Below, one piece after another: positions 1 through 12,687 of a DNA stretch of 64,000 nucleotides. Origin of the DNA: Mytilus trossulus. Taxonomy: Eukaryota > Mollusca > Bivalvia > Mytilida > Mytilidae. The stretch's first letter is position 1. Every line of letters starts with the position of its first letter. The translations under genes were made by a program, and so were the position numbers. The notes under the pieces were generated by a model. That model was given only the letters and a program-made list of their open reading frames with translations, was not told the DNA's origin and searched no databases. The stretch is taken from positions 15,417,578 to 15,481,577 of the forward strand of contig NC_086378.1 in the NCBI RefSeq assembly GCF_036588685.1, given 5' to 3'.

Positions 1-1605
1 TCGTAAAATGAAATATTTCATGCCTGAAAACGATGTACATGGGCTCAATAATTTTTTATAACCGTTTGATTTCCATTAAAATGCTATTTAATTTATGAAA
101 TACAATGAGACCGCATACGTATTTCGTATAATTCATATTCTGTCGGTGTTACATGTTCATGCAACCCACTATTTAAACCTCAAAGTACAATTTTTTTTTT
201 TATCAAAAAATGAAATTCAATAAACCCAAAATCAGAAACCAGTATTTTTGCATCGTTTTGGATTGTAAATGCAAAAAGAATTTCATGAATGCGACACAAT
301 AAATGTTTAACCCCACATAATGCTTTGGACTTTTTCAAAGTGTATATAATAGCTTAGTAAGAGAACCTCCCTCCCTGGATCCGCTAATGAGCTATATGTG
401 TCCTGTCGAGATCGTTTTTTATTCAACTAAACACATTATTGCTATACCCGCTTAACCCGAGAATCTGTCCCGTTTAAACTATTGACGTCATTCAACATCA
501 CTTATCCATTGTGGCGTCAGATATTTCCTTTTCTGACGGGAAATTTAGTGATGTCCAGTTATGGCGGAAAAAAAGCGATACGGTTTATTTCGCTTGAATA
601 ACAGTTTTATTCACGACTATGAATACTTTACAGGTTTTCAGCACAAACGAAGACCATTTTCCTTGTTATTCACTTAAAACTCTACGGAAACGTAAAGGCG
701 TTTTACAAATTTTTTTTCAAAGAAAATAAAAAACCAGCCCCCCCCCCTCCAAAAAAACCCCAACAACCCCTAAAATAAAAATCAAAGAAACTGAAAAGTC
801 TTTCTTTAAAGCGTATTTAAATTTAAAATAAAAAAGCCATATTGCTATATTAAAAACGCCGCATATGCTGATTGTTGTCAGTTGCTTTTAAATGTTTTGA
901 TTTCTTCTGTGTTCCCTTCCCTGGGGTTATTACGGTGAAGAATGAAGAGCTAAACTTGATAATCTGCATTTCAATGTACCTCATACATGTAGTTGAAGGA
1001 GCTGCATTATGGCTTCGGAAAATGTCATATATACGCGACTAGCTACGAAAAGGTATGCTTTCATATATTTAAAAAAAAAGGTATAGTTTGTCATGATGTT
1101 TGCCATTTTTCTTCGTAAATTACTTATAAATAGCTTAACCACCTTCTTATTCTACCAAGTATAAAATCCTTCATACGTTATCCTCAAAATATATTTACTT
1201 ATACTCATTTAATTACAAATTGATATATACTTAACATCGGTTATTTTCAAATTATTAAATACTTACCCTTTATTATTTTCAAACTATTATATAACTATTT
1301 TTACTCATATAGAGAAAAAACCACTAATCATATTCCGTATAAAAGCGCTCTATATGCTAGGCTTTATATTTGTTTCGAAAACAAAGTACTGTCTATAATC
1401 AAATGCCAATATGAAAAGCTAAAAAACAAATGGACAACAACTGTCATATTCCTAACTTGGTACAGGCATGTTCAGTTTGGTTATAAACTGAGATTCATAG
1501 CAATACAGGAATAAATCTGATATTTATTATTATATATTCGTTTACAAGCCTTGCAACGGAAAAAGAAAAACATACCACCAGTAAACATAACTGATATTAT
1601 TGTAG
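1..1605. other. 5' flank, no confident gene
   Basis: AT-rich non-coding sequence with a C-rich then A-rich tract near 735-770. One weak exon candidate lies at 1009-1052: an ATG followed by 14 open codons and an AAAAG|GTATGC donor in phase 2. Joining it to the acceptor at 1605 gives an early stop, so at best it would be a 5' leader exon with a short upstream ORF. A fragment of dispersed repeat R5 lies near 1420-1490. Confidence 0.4.
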
Positions 1606-1624
1606 GTTGAACTAAAGAAATACA

Positions 1625-4201
1625 ATGCTTGCCATTCTATTACTGTTTGCTCTGGCAGTAGGAACTGTATCAACGGGACCAGTTGACAAGAGATGTGCTG
1701 GTATGGATTCAGCATGCTGTTCCATTCAGGATGGTACACTAGTCCTGGATCTGAGGGACGCCCGTTGTCAAACGCAAACAAGTAAAAGAGGCAAGCCTAT
1801 AAGAGTAATTGTGCCTTTTATAATAGTCTGATACAATTTTATTTAAAGAATTATAAATCTAAAATTATAAATTATAGAAAATGTTCTGAATATTTTATCA
1901 TTTTTGTTTATAGCATTATGCTTAGATCTCCGTGTAACCAATAAACAAAAGATGTGAAAACTTGAGATATGCAGCGTAAAATTTCCGAAGCTATCATACC
2001 TTGTAGTAGTTGTTATAACATAAAGAAGATATGGTATGATTACCAATGAGACAAGTTGAACTCTCCAAAAGAGACCTAAATGACACAAAAATAAACAACT
2101 ATGAATCACCGTACGGCCTTCAACAATGAGCAAAGCCCATATCGCATAGTCAGATATAACAGGCACCAAAATGACGATGTAAAACAATTGATTTCTTTAT
2201 TTTTGAATAACTTTAATGAGATAGCAATGAAACTATAATAAAGTCAACGCCATAGGTCATGCATTGCATGGACGACATGCTGTCAACTAGGATGTATACG
2301 AGCTTTCTTCATGAGCTATCACAATTCAATCACTTTTCAGAATCGCATTCCTTGGATATTTATTGATGATTGAATAGGAAAAAACTCAGACAAAATTAAA
2401 AAAAAAACTAAAAAAAATTCCGGTTAGTTTTTATTTTAAAGTTGAATTTAAGGGTTTTTATATTGCAACAAAGTATAGAACAAAGTAATAAGCAATCTCC
2501 GTTCTAGTATACTTTCTTAGTTGTACGAGTATTGTTGGCTGTGCCATTTAAAATTAATTTATTGAATTGTTTTTCGAAATGTTTCATTTGCATATAACTA
2601 TATTGTTTTTCATTTAGATTTTCTGGATTAATGAGCAGATGACAAGAAAAAGATATGTATTTAGTATCCTTTACTGTCGAGGTCCTTTGAATTTGACATT
2701 TTGCATTTACAGATCTTTTAAAGAAAAGATCATGCGAGAACAAAAACAGTTTGGCATTTGATGATGACGGATGCACGGTCATGTGCACTTTTCTACCGTT
2801 CGGAACATATGGCTGTTTAGATGAAGAGAACAGAACCGAATGGGTTTACTGTAGAAACGGGAACACTTATTGGGATTCTACGCCTGGAGCTTGTGATAAA
2901 AGACGAGCAGGTCAGTTTTTATAGTTTCTTTAGTTTTTACATGAAAAACATATTCATTCCAGGTAACTAATTTGCAATGTTTTAGTTGACAGATTGGTTG
3001 ACGTCATGTAGATCATAGTATATCACGAAATCATTTTAAACACTAATTCAAATAAGGATGTTCTACAGCAAGAATGGTAGCAAATTTCAAAAAGATCTAC
3101 AATTAGAGAGTATGATTGAAAGAACAGACAAATGTCTTGCAACAGGGTTACAGGGCACATACTTACAATGTAACAACCAAAGGATATTGTAAATTTGCAT
3201 AGTGTAGTGTAAATTCGATGAACCCACAACAAATTTATCCTTCTGGAATTGTTGTTCACAAAGCAAAACTCACTGGTCCATTTTCGGTGTCAATAAATTA
3301 CATTAGACGCAGCTGTTGTATATCGATGTTTAAATCGCATGACGCCATTAGAAAGACAAAAATCAAGGTAAAGAACAAAAACCAAGGGAAATAGTCTAAG
3401 ATATAGGAAGATGTGGTGTGAGTGCAATGAGACAACTCTCCATCCAAATAACAACTAAAAAATAAGTAAACCATTAAAGGTCATTGTACGGCCTTCAACA
3501 CGGAGCCTTGGCTCACACCGAACAACAAGCTATAAAGGGCCCCAAAATTACTAGTGTAAAACCATTCAAACGGGAAAACCAACGGTCTAATCTATATGAA
3601 AAAATACGAGAAACGAGAAACACGTATATATTACATAAACAAACAACAACTACTGTACATCAGAATGCATGAACCCCCAAAATAGAGAAGAGATGCGAGG
3701 GAAAGGGTGAGCGTCTACTACTATGTATATTTATCTTTGCCATGCAAATCCATGCATACTTAGTCAATATAGCCAAATGGGGAATAGGACAGTATCAGTA
3801 AATATACAGATTAAACGTTAGTTCTGGTATGCTCAAAGATTGCAACAGCAAGTCGCTAGGTAGTTTAGATGCAGATATATCTTAACAATTCAATTAATTT
3901 TTCTAAAATCAATATTTCATCGAAAAAAAGAGAATAATCAACTATTTTAGATAAAAAAAAAGACGTCACAAGTTGATTTCCTATGCGACCTTTTATTCTT
4001 AAATGTCAAGATTTTGTTACATCTTACATGCACAAATTGCATCTTAATTAAAATAATTTAAAACGGTTCGTTATTAAAATAATTAAAAAAAAATGTATAC
4101 TAGTACGTATATTGAATTCCTATATCCATACTTATATTGATATGATTACCAATGACACTGCTACTTTTTTATTTACAGATACCGACCTCTGTACAAAGTG
4201 A
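1625..4201 (+). CDS. Secreted Cys-rich protein, unknown family, 3 exons
   Basis: I do not recognise this gene. Exons read 1625-1781, 2713-2910 and 4179-4201. All three junctions are phase 1 with GT-AG ends, giving 125 aa. A TTGTAG acceptor at 1605 suggests a non-coding first exon upstream. The N-terminus (MLAILLLFALAVGTVSTG) is a clear signal peptide, so the product is probably secreted. The mature part has about eleven cysteines, including an adjacent pair (DSACCS) and a spaced C-x3-C (GCTVMC). It also has an N-R-T glycosylation sequon, a basic KKR site after exon 1 and a W-V-Y-C segment. Exon 3 adds only DTDLCTK and the stop. A polyadenylation signal follows. The phase pattern and cysteine content fit a small mollusc effector or matrix peptide, but the function is unknown. 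Without the exon joins it is easily missed, because the second exon is in no long ORF. Confidence 0.72.
2022..2190 (+). repeat. Dispersed repeat R1 (intronic copy)
   Basis: Shares the GTACGGCCTTCAACA core, the 'accaatgagacaa' motif and the 'gagcaaagcccata' motif with copies near 3395, 6005, 40520, 51115 and 62485. It lies in intron 1 of the Cys-rich gene. Short ORFs in it are incidental. Confidence 0.7.
3395..3690 (+). repeat. Dispersed repeat R1
   Basis: Near-identical over about 280 bp to 40520-40800: gatataggaagatg start, gcaatgagacaactctccat, and cggccttcaacacggagcc core. It lies in intron 2 of the Cys-rich gene. The 62-codon ORF inside recurs in the other copy only because the repeat recurs. 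Confidence 0.75.
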
Positions 4202-4294
4202 AGATGGCCAGATGTACATGGATAACATTTGACGATACAATAATATAGATAAAGAACGAAACTGACCTGTAATCACGCATATAATTGATTTTGA

Positions 4295-4300
4295 AATAAA
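4295..4300 (+). terminator. Poly(A) signal of the Cys-rich gene
   Basis: AATAAA lies 94 bases after the stop at 4199-4201, a normal 3' UTR length for a small secreted-peptide gene. Confidence 0.6.
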
Positions 4301-6000
4301 AATCTTTTTCTCACAAAGTTTTCTGATATGCTGCTCTTTCTTGCCCTTTCCTGTGCTTTTTATGTGTTTTTATCACTAAACACATGCATAGCTTTCAAGA
4401 ATTCTGATAACTTTAAAACACAGCTGTATTCTCATGTATCAAAATAGCGATGCCAACTTAGTGTGTTACATTTGTCTGCCAAAAAAAGACAACACTTGAT
4501 AAATTTTTGGCACCCATGCATAAATAATTGTTTACCTTTATATTGTCCTACCATCTATTGAAGCGCCTCATTAACTTAAACCGAAACAGTACTTGGTGCT
4601 CATGATCAGAGCAGGGTCTCGTTTCAAGACTATCTGTTTTCTGATATTGCACTCAGAAAGATTAATACCATCCTGCAACTGAAGTACAAGAACAGTAACA
4701 ATTGCCTGTTTCCTTGCTGTTTATACACTAGCTATATGAATCAATATGGTGTAAACATAAAGACAAGATCACAAACCTAGTATAACTTCTTAACAACAAT
4801 AAACACACTTTTGATTTTAATTCACGCGACCCCCTTTCTTAAAGACAACAAAAAAGAGAAACAAATAAACTCAATAAATGACGGTCTTATATATCTTGTG
4901 ACGAGGGTTGGTTTGCATGGCCAAGATTATCTTTTAAATCTAATCGTGTTTTGTAGTCAAATCATAAGAGAAAATCTACAAATCTCCTTAAATAATATGT
5001 AAAAAGAGACAGAAGCTACAAAATGGAAACTCTTTAGGCGAAAATAGACTGACAAAATCAACGAAAAACGATTAAAGGAAAAAGGGTTCGTGTTGTTTAT
5101 TCTTTAGTATTCTATGTTGTGTCATGTGTACTATTGTTTTTCTGTTTGTCTTTTTCATTTTTAGCCATGGCATTGTCAGTTTATTTTAGATTTGCGCTTT
5201 CCTCAAATAGCCTGGCATCAATTTCGATGGGCACATGCAAGGATCAATGAAACATCCTTACATTATTATTGCAAATTGATGATCTGTTATATTAAACTAT
5301 TTATTTGTTATATCAAATTGAAAAAAATAAACTTCTCATCATGCAAAACCATAACTTTTTTTATATTTTTGATTTGGATACAATATCTCAACAGCTTTTT
5401 ATCGAATCTAAATAAAATTTAAGGGCATACGATACAGTTTTGATTCTGTATTTACAAGTTCCTGAAAATTTGCATATTGGCTATTTTTACCTGATTAAAT
5501 CAAATATGTAACACAAAATATACCTTCATGTGCTACTTTTTGAGTAAAATGAGGTCTAAATTTGTACATTTGCTCAAAATTAAGATTTGTGGCCGGAATT
5601 TCTTTTTTGAAAGAAATACATAACTGTTTTGTTATAAAAGATAAACACAAATTGTTTTTTGTTAAATAATCGATAATTTCTGTATTTTATAAGTATCCTA
5701 AAAAACTATGCATTTTTTATTCAGAAATAACTCATATTTATCAAATGTTCATGAATTGAGGATATACGTCATTTTGAAACAATTGAATCCATAAAAAAAA
5801 AACCCAAAAAAACGACGAGTAAAGTCATAACATTAGAACATCCTGTTAAAAAGTTAAATCAAAATGGCGGTATGGTATGGTTCATAACCAGATGATAGAA
5901 AACACACCTACTCTGTAAAACTGTCTCACAATTTCACAAGGTGTTATTGTATACAATAGCAAAAATGGTCAAGTTCTCAAAAATCACATAAAATCAAAAC
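4301..6000. other. Intergenic, no gene seen
   Basis: AT-rich sequence. It holds a minus-strand copy of repeat R2 at about 5081-5200 (the 'agccatggcattgtcagt' motif). No splice-flanked coding exon or conserved ORF was recognised. Confidence 0.5.
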
Positions 6001-6004
6001 GACG

Positions 6005-6260
6005 GTATATAGAAATAAGAAGATTATGTATAAGTGCCAGTGAGACAACACGCCATACAAGATACAATGTGTAAAGAGTAAAAAATTATTGGTCAAAGTA
6101 CGGCCGTCAACATAAGAGTCTTGGCTTTCACCGAACAGCAAGCTATAAAGGGCCCTACAACAATTAAAACAAGAACATCACGGTATCATCTATATAAAGA
6201 AAACCTCAACAAACGACAACAACAGGGGCCTGCAAAAAAAATGAATAAAGACGATATCGT
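6005..6260 (+). repeat. Dispersed repeat R1, diverged
   Basis: Carries the 'agtgccagtgagacaa', 'gtacggccgtcaaca' and 'gctataaagggcc' motifs of R1, with more differences than the 3395 copy. Confidence 0.6.
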
Positions 6261-7046
6261 ATTTCATTTTTTCATTTCATTTGTATTTTCTTTTCCACCA
6301 ATACTAAGGACATCGATTAGGACGTCCTAGCTTAAAGAGGGACGAAAGATACCAAAGGGACAGTCAAACTAAAAAATCGAAAATAAACTGACAACGCCAT
6401 GGCTAAAAATGAAAAAGACAAACAGACAAACAATAGTACACATGACACAACATAGAAAACTAAAGAATAAACAACACGTACCTCACCAAAAACTAGGGGT
6501 GATTTCAGTTGCTCCGGAAGGGTAGGCAGATCCTGCTCCACCTGTCGTGTTGCTTATGTGATAACAAATCTGGTAAATAGTATAATTCTGTATGTCGCAT
6601 TCATGAAAGGGAAGGGGAATTAAGTTACGACGTAAGGAACATATAACATACTTTAGTTAACTAATTGAAATGCAGTTAAAATCTTTATCATCATAGCTAT
6701 TCAGTCATTTTGGAGGATCTTGTTCCAAACCAATGAACAACTTGTGACATGACCACCATTGCTAAACATAGAAGAGACTGATATATAATTAACGACTCAG
6801 TGTGTCCATCTGAACTGAAGAAGTATCCATATAAACTCAATCTTCGCCCGGAAGAAAGAAAGCATAATATATTTTTTATTCGAGATTTTCACATACATCC
6901 ACCTAACCACGTTCAATCAGAATCTAGACAATGAGGGTATATAAGATTCAATCGAATCACATTTGGTGTTCTTAGCAGAACACATGTGCACGTATAATAC
7001 TAGTTGAATTGGTGCCTTCTCAAATATATCTTTGCTACTGTACATG

Positions 7047-7240
7047 TACCATAAAAAGTAAAATCACAAAAATACTGAACGCAGAGGAAAATCAATTTGG
7101 AAAGTCCATAATCACATGGCAAAATCAAATAACAAAACGCATCAAAAACGAATGGACAAGAACTGTCATATTCCTGACTTGGTACAGTCATTTTCAAATG
7201 TAGAAAATGGTGGATTAAACCTGGTTCTATAGCGCTAACC
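7047..7240 (+). repeat. Dispersed repeat R5
   Basis: Starts 'aaaagtaaaatcacaaaaat' and runs to 'ggattaaacctggttctatag'. It is nearly identical to 21714-21895 and partly matched at 33060-33260, 44640-44720 and 1420-1490. It is absent from duplication block B, so it was inserted in A or deleted from B after the duplication. Confidence 0.75.
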
Positions 7241-7860
7241 CTCTCACTTTAATAACAGTCTCATCAAATTCCGTTATATTTACATAATGCGTTAAATAAA
7301 CAGTTACAATAAATAAAATAGTCAAAATATGGGTATATCAGTCATCATCGTATCGCCACATATTAATCAAATTCGATCATAGCAAAATATTAAAAGAAAT
7401 TAAACTATGATTTTGCGACATTGTACTGAAACTTATTTTGTTCTATCATGTTGTTAGTACGTCGACTACACTCAATAGTTGTTAGCAATGTTCCTAGAAA
7501 TAGATATGTAATTGTTGTTTACCTCTGAGGCCAGTTCCAGGAATACTAGTAGTTCTCATTTGAAAATAATTTCCCTTTGACATTTTTCCCTACACTTTAA
7601 TGCAGTGACTTAGTAACGCGGGACCCCTTTGTTTTATGTAAAATATTTTGAACCACGGTTACGCTGAACAAATGGTAAAGTCCTGTTACGAATACAAATT
7701 TCCAATGGCTTCTTGGAACCAGTTGCTACATGTACATGTATGTTGATGTACTTTTATAAATTCGCATATTGAAAAACATGTAAACAATTTGTCTCTTATC
7801 CAACAATAAAACAACAAAAAATTGATTGATGATATGATTTGTGCATCCGTAATAACAAGC

Positions 7861-7915
7861 TATTTAAATGTGAACGCACAGCAAAATTTCTGTAGTTTCA
7901 TATTGTCTCGTCACA
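7861..7915 (+). promoter_or_regulatory. Defensin A core promoter and non-coding exon 1
   Basis: TATTTAAA at 7861-7868 is followed by a short transcript start region and a donor CACA|GTAAGT at 7916. The same arrangement is preserved at 16857-16911 in the duplicated block, with only two substitutions across the box and exon. The exon would join a TTTCAG acceptor at 9691, nine bases before the ATG. Transcription start not directly visible. Confidence 0.65.
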
Positions 7916-9700
7916 GTAAGTATATTATGTTTATTTAGTTGCTTATAATTTTGCTTACAAACAAACGTGTTCGAATTTATTAATTTATTAATTAATTAAG
8001 TTGTTCGTTTAGTGATTCAATTATAGTTTATTAGTTTATTAATATTTTAATTCGTTTAGTATTTATTTCATATTCGTTCATCTACTTATGATTACATGTT
8101 CAGTTTTTAAAAGTATATGTTTTAAGAATCAAAATATACGTAAAATGTGAAAGCACCTAAATACTTTTTGGAATAATCAACATGTAAAACAAATACAATA
8201 TTTGATCAGTTCACATAAAAAATAATTGAGAAGTCTTTTGCTAAATATTCATAAATTTGAGGATTTTGAATACAGTATATACAGTTCCGTTGATGACAAG
8301 GAGATCTTAAAATTTTGTCGTACTTAGGTCAAGTTTAGGATTTTTTTGTCATTTTTTGGACTTCTTACTTTTTTACTTATGATACAGGGTTCAATATATT
8401 TTGTGCAAATATAAGGCGAAAGTACGAGTAAGTCTATTCTCGCCACTCGTACAAGATGTAGTATCTCGAAAAGAAGCTCTGTACCTATTAAGTTTTAGCT
8501 TATTTTGTTCCTAAACAAAACGTTCTTCTGACTTATAGTATCAATTTTTAATTCGATTCTTTTTTATTCCACCTTAGTACATCATAGAAACTTTATAATC
8601 GTATAACCTCAGGTCTTCAAAAAAGTACGTATTTACTTCGAAATCAATGATTTAAGATTTATTTAAAGGTGAATCGTATTCCAACGGGCATAAAGTATTT
8701 AACCATGTGACTCAATAAGACAATAATACTACGAAAGTGGATTTCTTTTAATTTTTTATGAATGACCTTTGACCCCAATTAAAATAAAATAGCACCATAT
8801 TTCACTTTTACGACCGGGGAAAATGGAATCTACACATGTTTTCCTTTCGAATGATATATAATATACATATGTAGCTGTGTGTTAGATATAGGTGCATTAA
8901 AAATATTTTTAGGTCTAAATGTCACTCGCCTATAACGGTTTGGATTGGATTATCCACGATTCATGTAAAGGTGTTTCAAAATCGCGTGTGCATAAATTAT
9001 ATAAAAACGTGAAAAAATATTCTCAGCATTATTTAAGCTTTTCGATTCAAATTTGCTTATGTTTTCTTTTCTGAATATGTCAACACAGAAACGTAGAACC
9101 AGGACGATTGTCTAAAGTAAATGTGACAAAAATTTACCCAAGTCTGACCAAAAGTACCTGATGTATTCAAATTAACTGATTTTATATCCCTTTTTTTTTT
9201 TTTTTTAAGACTTGAAATACATTTATTGAAAATCACCTGAATTTCAATTTTCCTTGTATAACCCAGGGAAGAATACACAAGGGGTCCTGTGTTTACAATG
9301 ATCCAACGTCTATTTTTATCCCTTTTTGTTCATTTCTATTTTCAATCAGATTTGATAAAGCGAATGGTTTAATATGTAAACATGTATCAGGATTATATGA
9401 CAAAAGATTAAAGTGTTTCCATCCTTCATGCAAAATGGAATTAGTTTTAGTATTGCTTACCAAATTCAAAAATGAGCGTTTAATACCTTACGAAATACTA
9501 CTGTGCTGTATATAGTTAGATATTTACAGTAATGTATGTAATTCAGGTACTGCAGAGGCTCGATCGCTCAAGATTTGTATGGCTGAATTTATATCACTTA
9601 GTTGCTTCTAGCTGCTTCGAGCTGCTTCTTGTGTAAGTTTTGTTATTTGCACTGGTTTTGGTTAATGTATATATGTAATTTTTTATTTCAGATTTACACC

Positions 9701-12103
9701 ATGAAAACAAGTGTTGCTGTTATAATTCTGCTCGTTTGCCTTTCGGGTAAGACTTTCTTAGCATTTCGAGTGAGTCTTTCTTTGCCTTTGAGTTAGACTT
9801 TCTTTGAGTTTCGGGTAAGATTTTCTTTGTCTTTCGGGTAAGACTTTCTTTGTGTTTCGGGTAAGATTTTCTTTGTCTTTCGGGTAAGACTTTTTTTGTC
9901 TTTCGGGTAAGACTTTCTTTGCCTTTAGTGTAAGCCTTTTTTTGTCTTTCGGGTAAGACTTTTTTTGCCTTTCGGGTTAGACTTGCTTTGCCTTTCTTTT
10001 ATGAGCATTTGATTTTAATGTCCTATTTTTGTAAGTTTCTTTGTAAGTACAACTGGTGATACAGCAAACCAGGAGACGCTAACCCTGTAAACGCACTCGG
10101 GTTAGCTTTTACTTGGATTCGATTCCCTCAGTTTGGTTTTTAAACCTTAATGTGTATTTTCTTACTAGCTTAATGAGATTTGAAAATGTATTGGAATACT
10201 ACAGTACATTTGTAAAAGTTGTATAGGTTAGGGAATTGTATCCTTGGAATACATCTTGGCAATTGTTTATCATACAGAACAATATCGTTCACATTTAGTT
10301 GCAAATTTGGTTGTGTTGTTGAGTTATTGTTTTAATTTGTTCGTATATTTGCTTTTCCCTAAGTGGAAGAGGCTTAGTAACTCACAAGTTTCACATTCTA
10401 TGTATATCTACGACAAGGAAGATGTACACTGTTGGCTTTGATTGCTTTTCGTTTTTAACATGTACAATCCATTTCAGTAGTTTCCACTTTTTGAAAAAAA
10501 ATTAATTCCAAACTTTATCCTAATATTAACTACAAAAAACGAGGGCTACCAGACCAATTTTTTTTTTATGTAGCTTCAGATGATTTCTCTTAATCATAGA
10601 AATTTTTCTGTCTAAATTTTGTTTATCATTTACATGACAGTTTGACAAAGAAATAGGTGTCTAACAAACCTAAAACTTCAGTAGTCGTCGGTAATTCATG
10701 TCCGTCATATTTCTTTTTCGTCAATTGTTTTGTTATAAATTGGGCCGTTAATTTTCCCAATTGAATTGTTTCATATTTTTCATGTCGGGGCTTTTATTGC
10801 CGACTATAGGGTATGGGTTTTTCTCATTGTTGAAGGCATACGGTTACATATAATTGCTTACATCCACTTCCTTTGTAATTTGGTGGTTTAGTCATCTCAT
10901 TGGCAATTATACCATGTCTCTTTAAATTTATATCAACCTAAATGATGACGACACCGATAATACGACAGCTGTTTAATTATGCTATTAAAACTATGTTGTT
11001 ACATCATTATTTTCCCTATGATATATCTATCATTTATAATGTTAATCTGCATTATTGGTGCAAATGCAATGGTTTATTTTGAACGAAGGAATTATGGTTT
11101 GTGGCACAAGTAAATTAGCAATAGGCACAAAAGCAAATCATCGATCACTACATCGCCGACTGAATAGAGAATCGTAATGTTTCGGCTTCACGACTTTCAT
11201 CGAAGTCTACACAAAAGCGATTGTAAATAAATAAATGTTTTACAAACAATTTGAAATTAATCAATATTTACAAACGATAATTTAAAATAAATCAATACTT
11301 GTAAATTTTCTCAATGTATTCTTTTCACTCACTCACTCAATTCATTCATTCATTTTTTCAGGCATGATAATGAACCAAACAGAAGGGAAAAAAATAACCT
11401 GTAAATGGGGAGGATGTCCGGTTAACTTAGCTTGTGGCCTCTGTTGTGAACACTTCAGGCCAGGCTGCAATGGTGGGACGTGTAAGGGACTGCTTGATCT
11501 GAGATGTGAATGTGATTGTCCTTCTGGGTATGTATAGATTTAAAAATTTTAAATTTGTATACGTTTGAATACATGGGAAAATGGGGCATACGTCACAAAC
11601 TGTAAAGTTTATATTACAATAAAATATTTACATCAGTCAATGAAATTTCACCGGCCCTCCATATTTTTGAAGGTGTATATTTATCCAACAAAACCAGAGG
11701 ATTCTGAAAGGCCTTCAAAACAGAAAGTAGAATTGAGAGTTTTCAAATCTTGGAGACAAGGTTCTTTTCTTTAATCAGATTGACATGGCGTTTACCATGA
11801 TATTGTGAAAATGTCAAATTTGATAAACCGTATTTCATTATTATAAGAGTTAATTTAAAAATCGTTGGGTTATTTACGTTTGGTAAAACACTTTTTATCA
11901 TATAAACTCAGCTTCAGTAAAACTGGAGTTTTCCTTTAAGTATTGAAATAGCATGAACGGGAGTAACACTCCTGATCATGCGTATACACTGGATATACAA
12001 TTGCAATGGACAGAATATTTTCATAATGTACCAGTGTGGTACAATATGGCAAATTACAGAATGATGATTGGTATATATTTTCTTTTTTCTTTTTTTTAGA
12101 TAA
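9701..12103 (+). CDS. Defensin-like antimicrobial peptide A (CS-alpha-beta)
   Basis: Coding exons are 9701-9746 (signal peptide, phase 1), 11362-11527 (mature peptide, phase 2) and 12100-12103 (last base of Gly, then TAA). The product is 71 aa. The N-terminus MKTSVAVIILLVCLSG is a signal peptide. The mature part holds ten cysteines spaced C-x4-C-x5-C-x2-C-C-x6-C-x4-C-x7-C-x-C-x-C. It contains the C-x3-C ... C-x-C signature of CS-alpha-beta defensins, with the spacing before the third and after the last canonical cysteine close to mussel and arthropod defensins. The extra pair (the first Cys and the Cys inside CGLCC) suggests a fifth disulfide. Defensins of this type are secreted by haemocytes or epithelia and damage bacterial membranes or bind lipid II. 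That is family knowledge, not shown here. A stop created at the last splice junction is also kept in paralog B. Confidence 0.88.
9741..9990 (+). repeat. 23-bp minisatellite built on a splice donor
   Basis: About ten units of 'tttcgggtaagactttctttg', period 23 bp. The first unit is the real 3' end and donor of the signal exon (TCGG|GTAAGA, GT at 9747). Further GGGTAAGA copies have GT at 9815, 9838, 9861, 9884, 9907 and 9953. Downstream units are followed by stops in the signal-peptide frame. Confidence 0.85.
9991..11361 (+). other. Rest of defensin A intron 2
   Basis: No coding exon recognised. It contains a minus-strand R1 copy at about 10735-10925 (ending 'catctcattggcaattata') and simple tttattca-rich sequence just before the TTTTTTCAG acceptor at 11361. 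Confidence 0.5.
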
Positions 12104-12243
12104 AAAAGACGATCCAAGATATACAAAAGAAGGATTCGATGTAAACGTTAGATTTGTAAATTGATTTTAACTCTTAGATTATGAAAAAGAGAAGACGTTA
12201 TTAGTTAGTAAATTGTTTGTGATCCTTATTTTGTAATTGTTCA

Positions 12244-12249
12244 AATAAA
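12244..12249 (+). terminator. Poly(A) signal of defensin A
   Basis: AATAAA about 140 bases after the stop, in the context 'caaataaaatagattt' that is shared with the paralog at 21049. Confidence 0.7.
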
Positions 12250-12687
12250 ATAGATTTGGAATACATAACTTATTCTTTAATTAAGTTCTGTTAGAAACTA
12301 TGTAAGTGTAGATATTTTTTTGGATACAATATTATCTGTATAAAGTAATATTTATGTCATGTACACATAGCATTTATGAATGATTTCGTTAAACTTGTAG
12401 AATTGATAAAAATATAAGGACATACAAAAAATTAAAATTTATTTGGTTATCAAAATGAAGCTTCAATTGTTACTACTGTTTTATTTTCAACTTTTTGAGA
12501 AGGGTAAACACATACAGGGACGTTTCTACACTTATCCAGTATTTTTAAAATTCTATCTCACCATAACTTTGGTGATCAATATGTTCTTACATCTGTATTT
12601 GTTTATATAGCATCAAAATAGCAGCACATTATCATTTAATTTAACTGTTTTATTTACAAAAATCTCCAACGCATTGTAAATTATTAT

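Larger units (their letters stand above)
6333..8730 (+). repeat. Segmental duplication block A, upstream of defensin A
   Basis: Aligns colinearly with 15361-17725. Homology starts exactly at the first base of a ~290 bp repeat R2 (agagggacgaaagatacc...) in both copies and runs through the TATA-like box and non-coding exon 1 into intron 1. By eye the copies are about 90% identical. Copy A alone has an insertion at about 7030-7345 that contains repeat R5; copy B has a different insertion at about 16182-16394. Similarity fades near 8730 (B: 17725). Confidence 0.85.

Noticed and set aside
3484-3672. 62-codon ORF similar to one at 40608-40889
   Set aside because: Both lie inside copies of dispersed repeat R1.
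6332-6541. Hydrophobic ORF conserved at 6332, 15277 and 23589 (LFVCLSFSFLAMALSVYF)
   Set aside because: Conservation follows from dispersed repeat R2 copies; no gene structure, and frames are broken in other copies.
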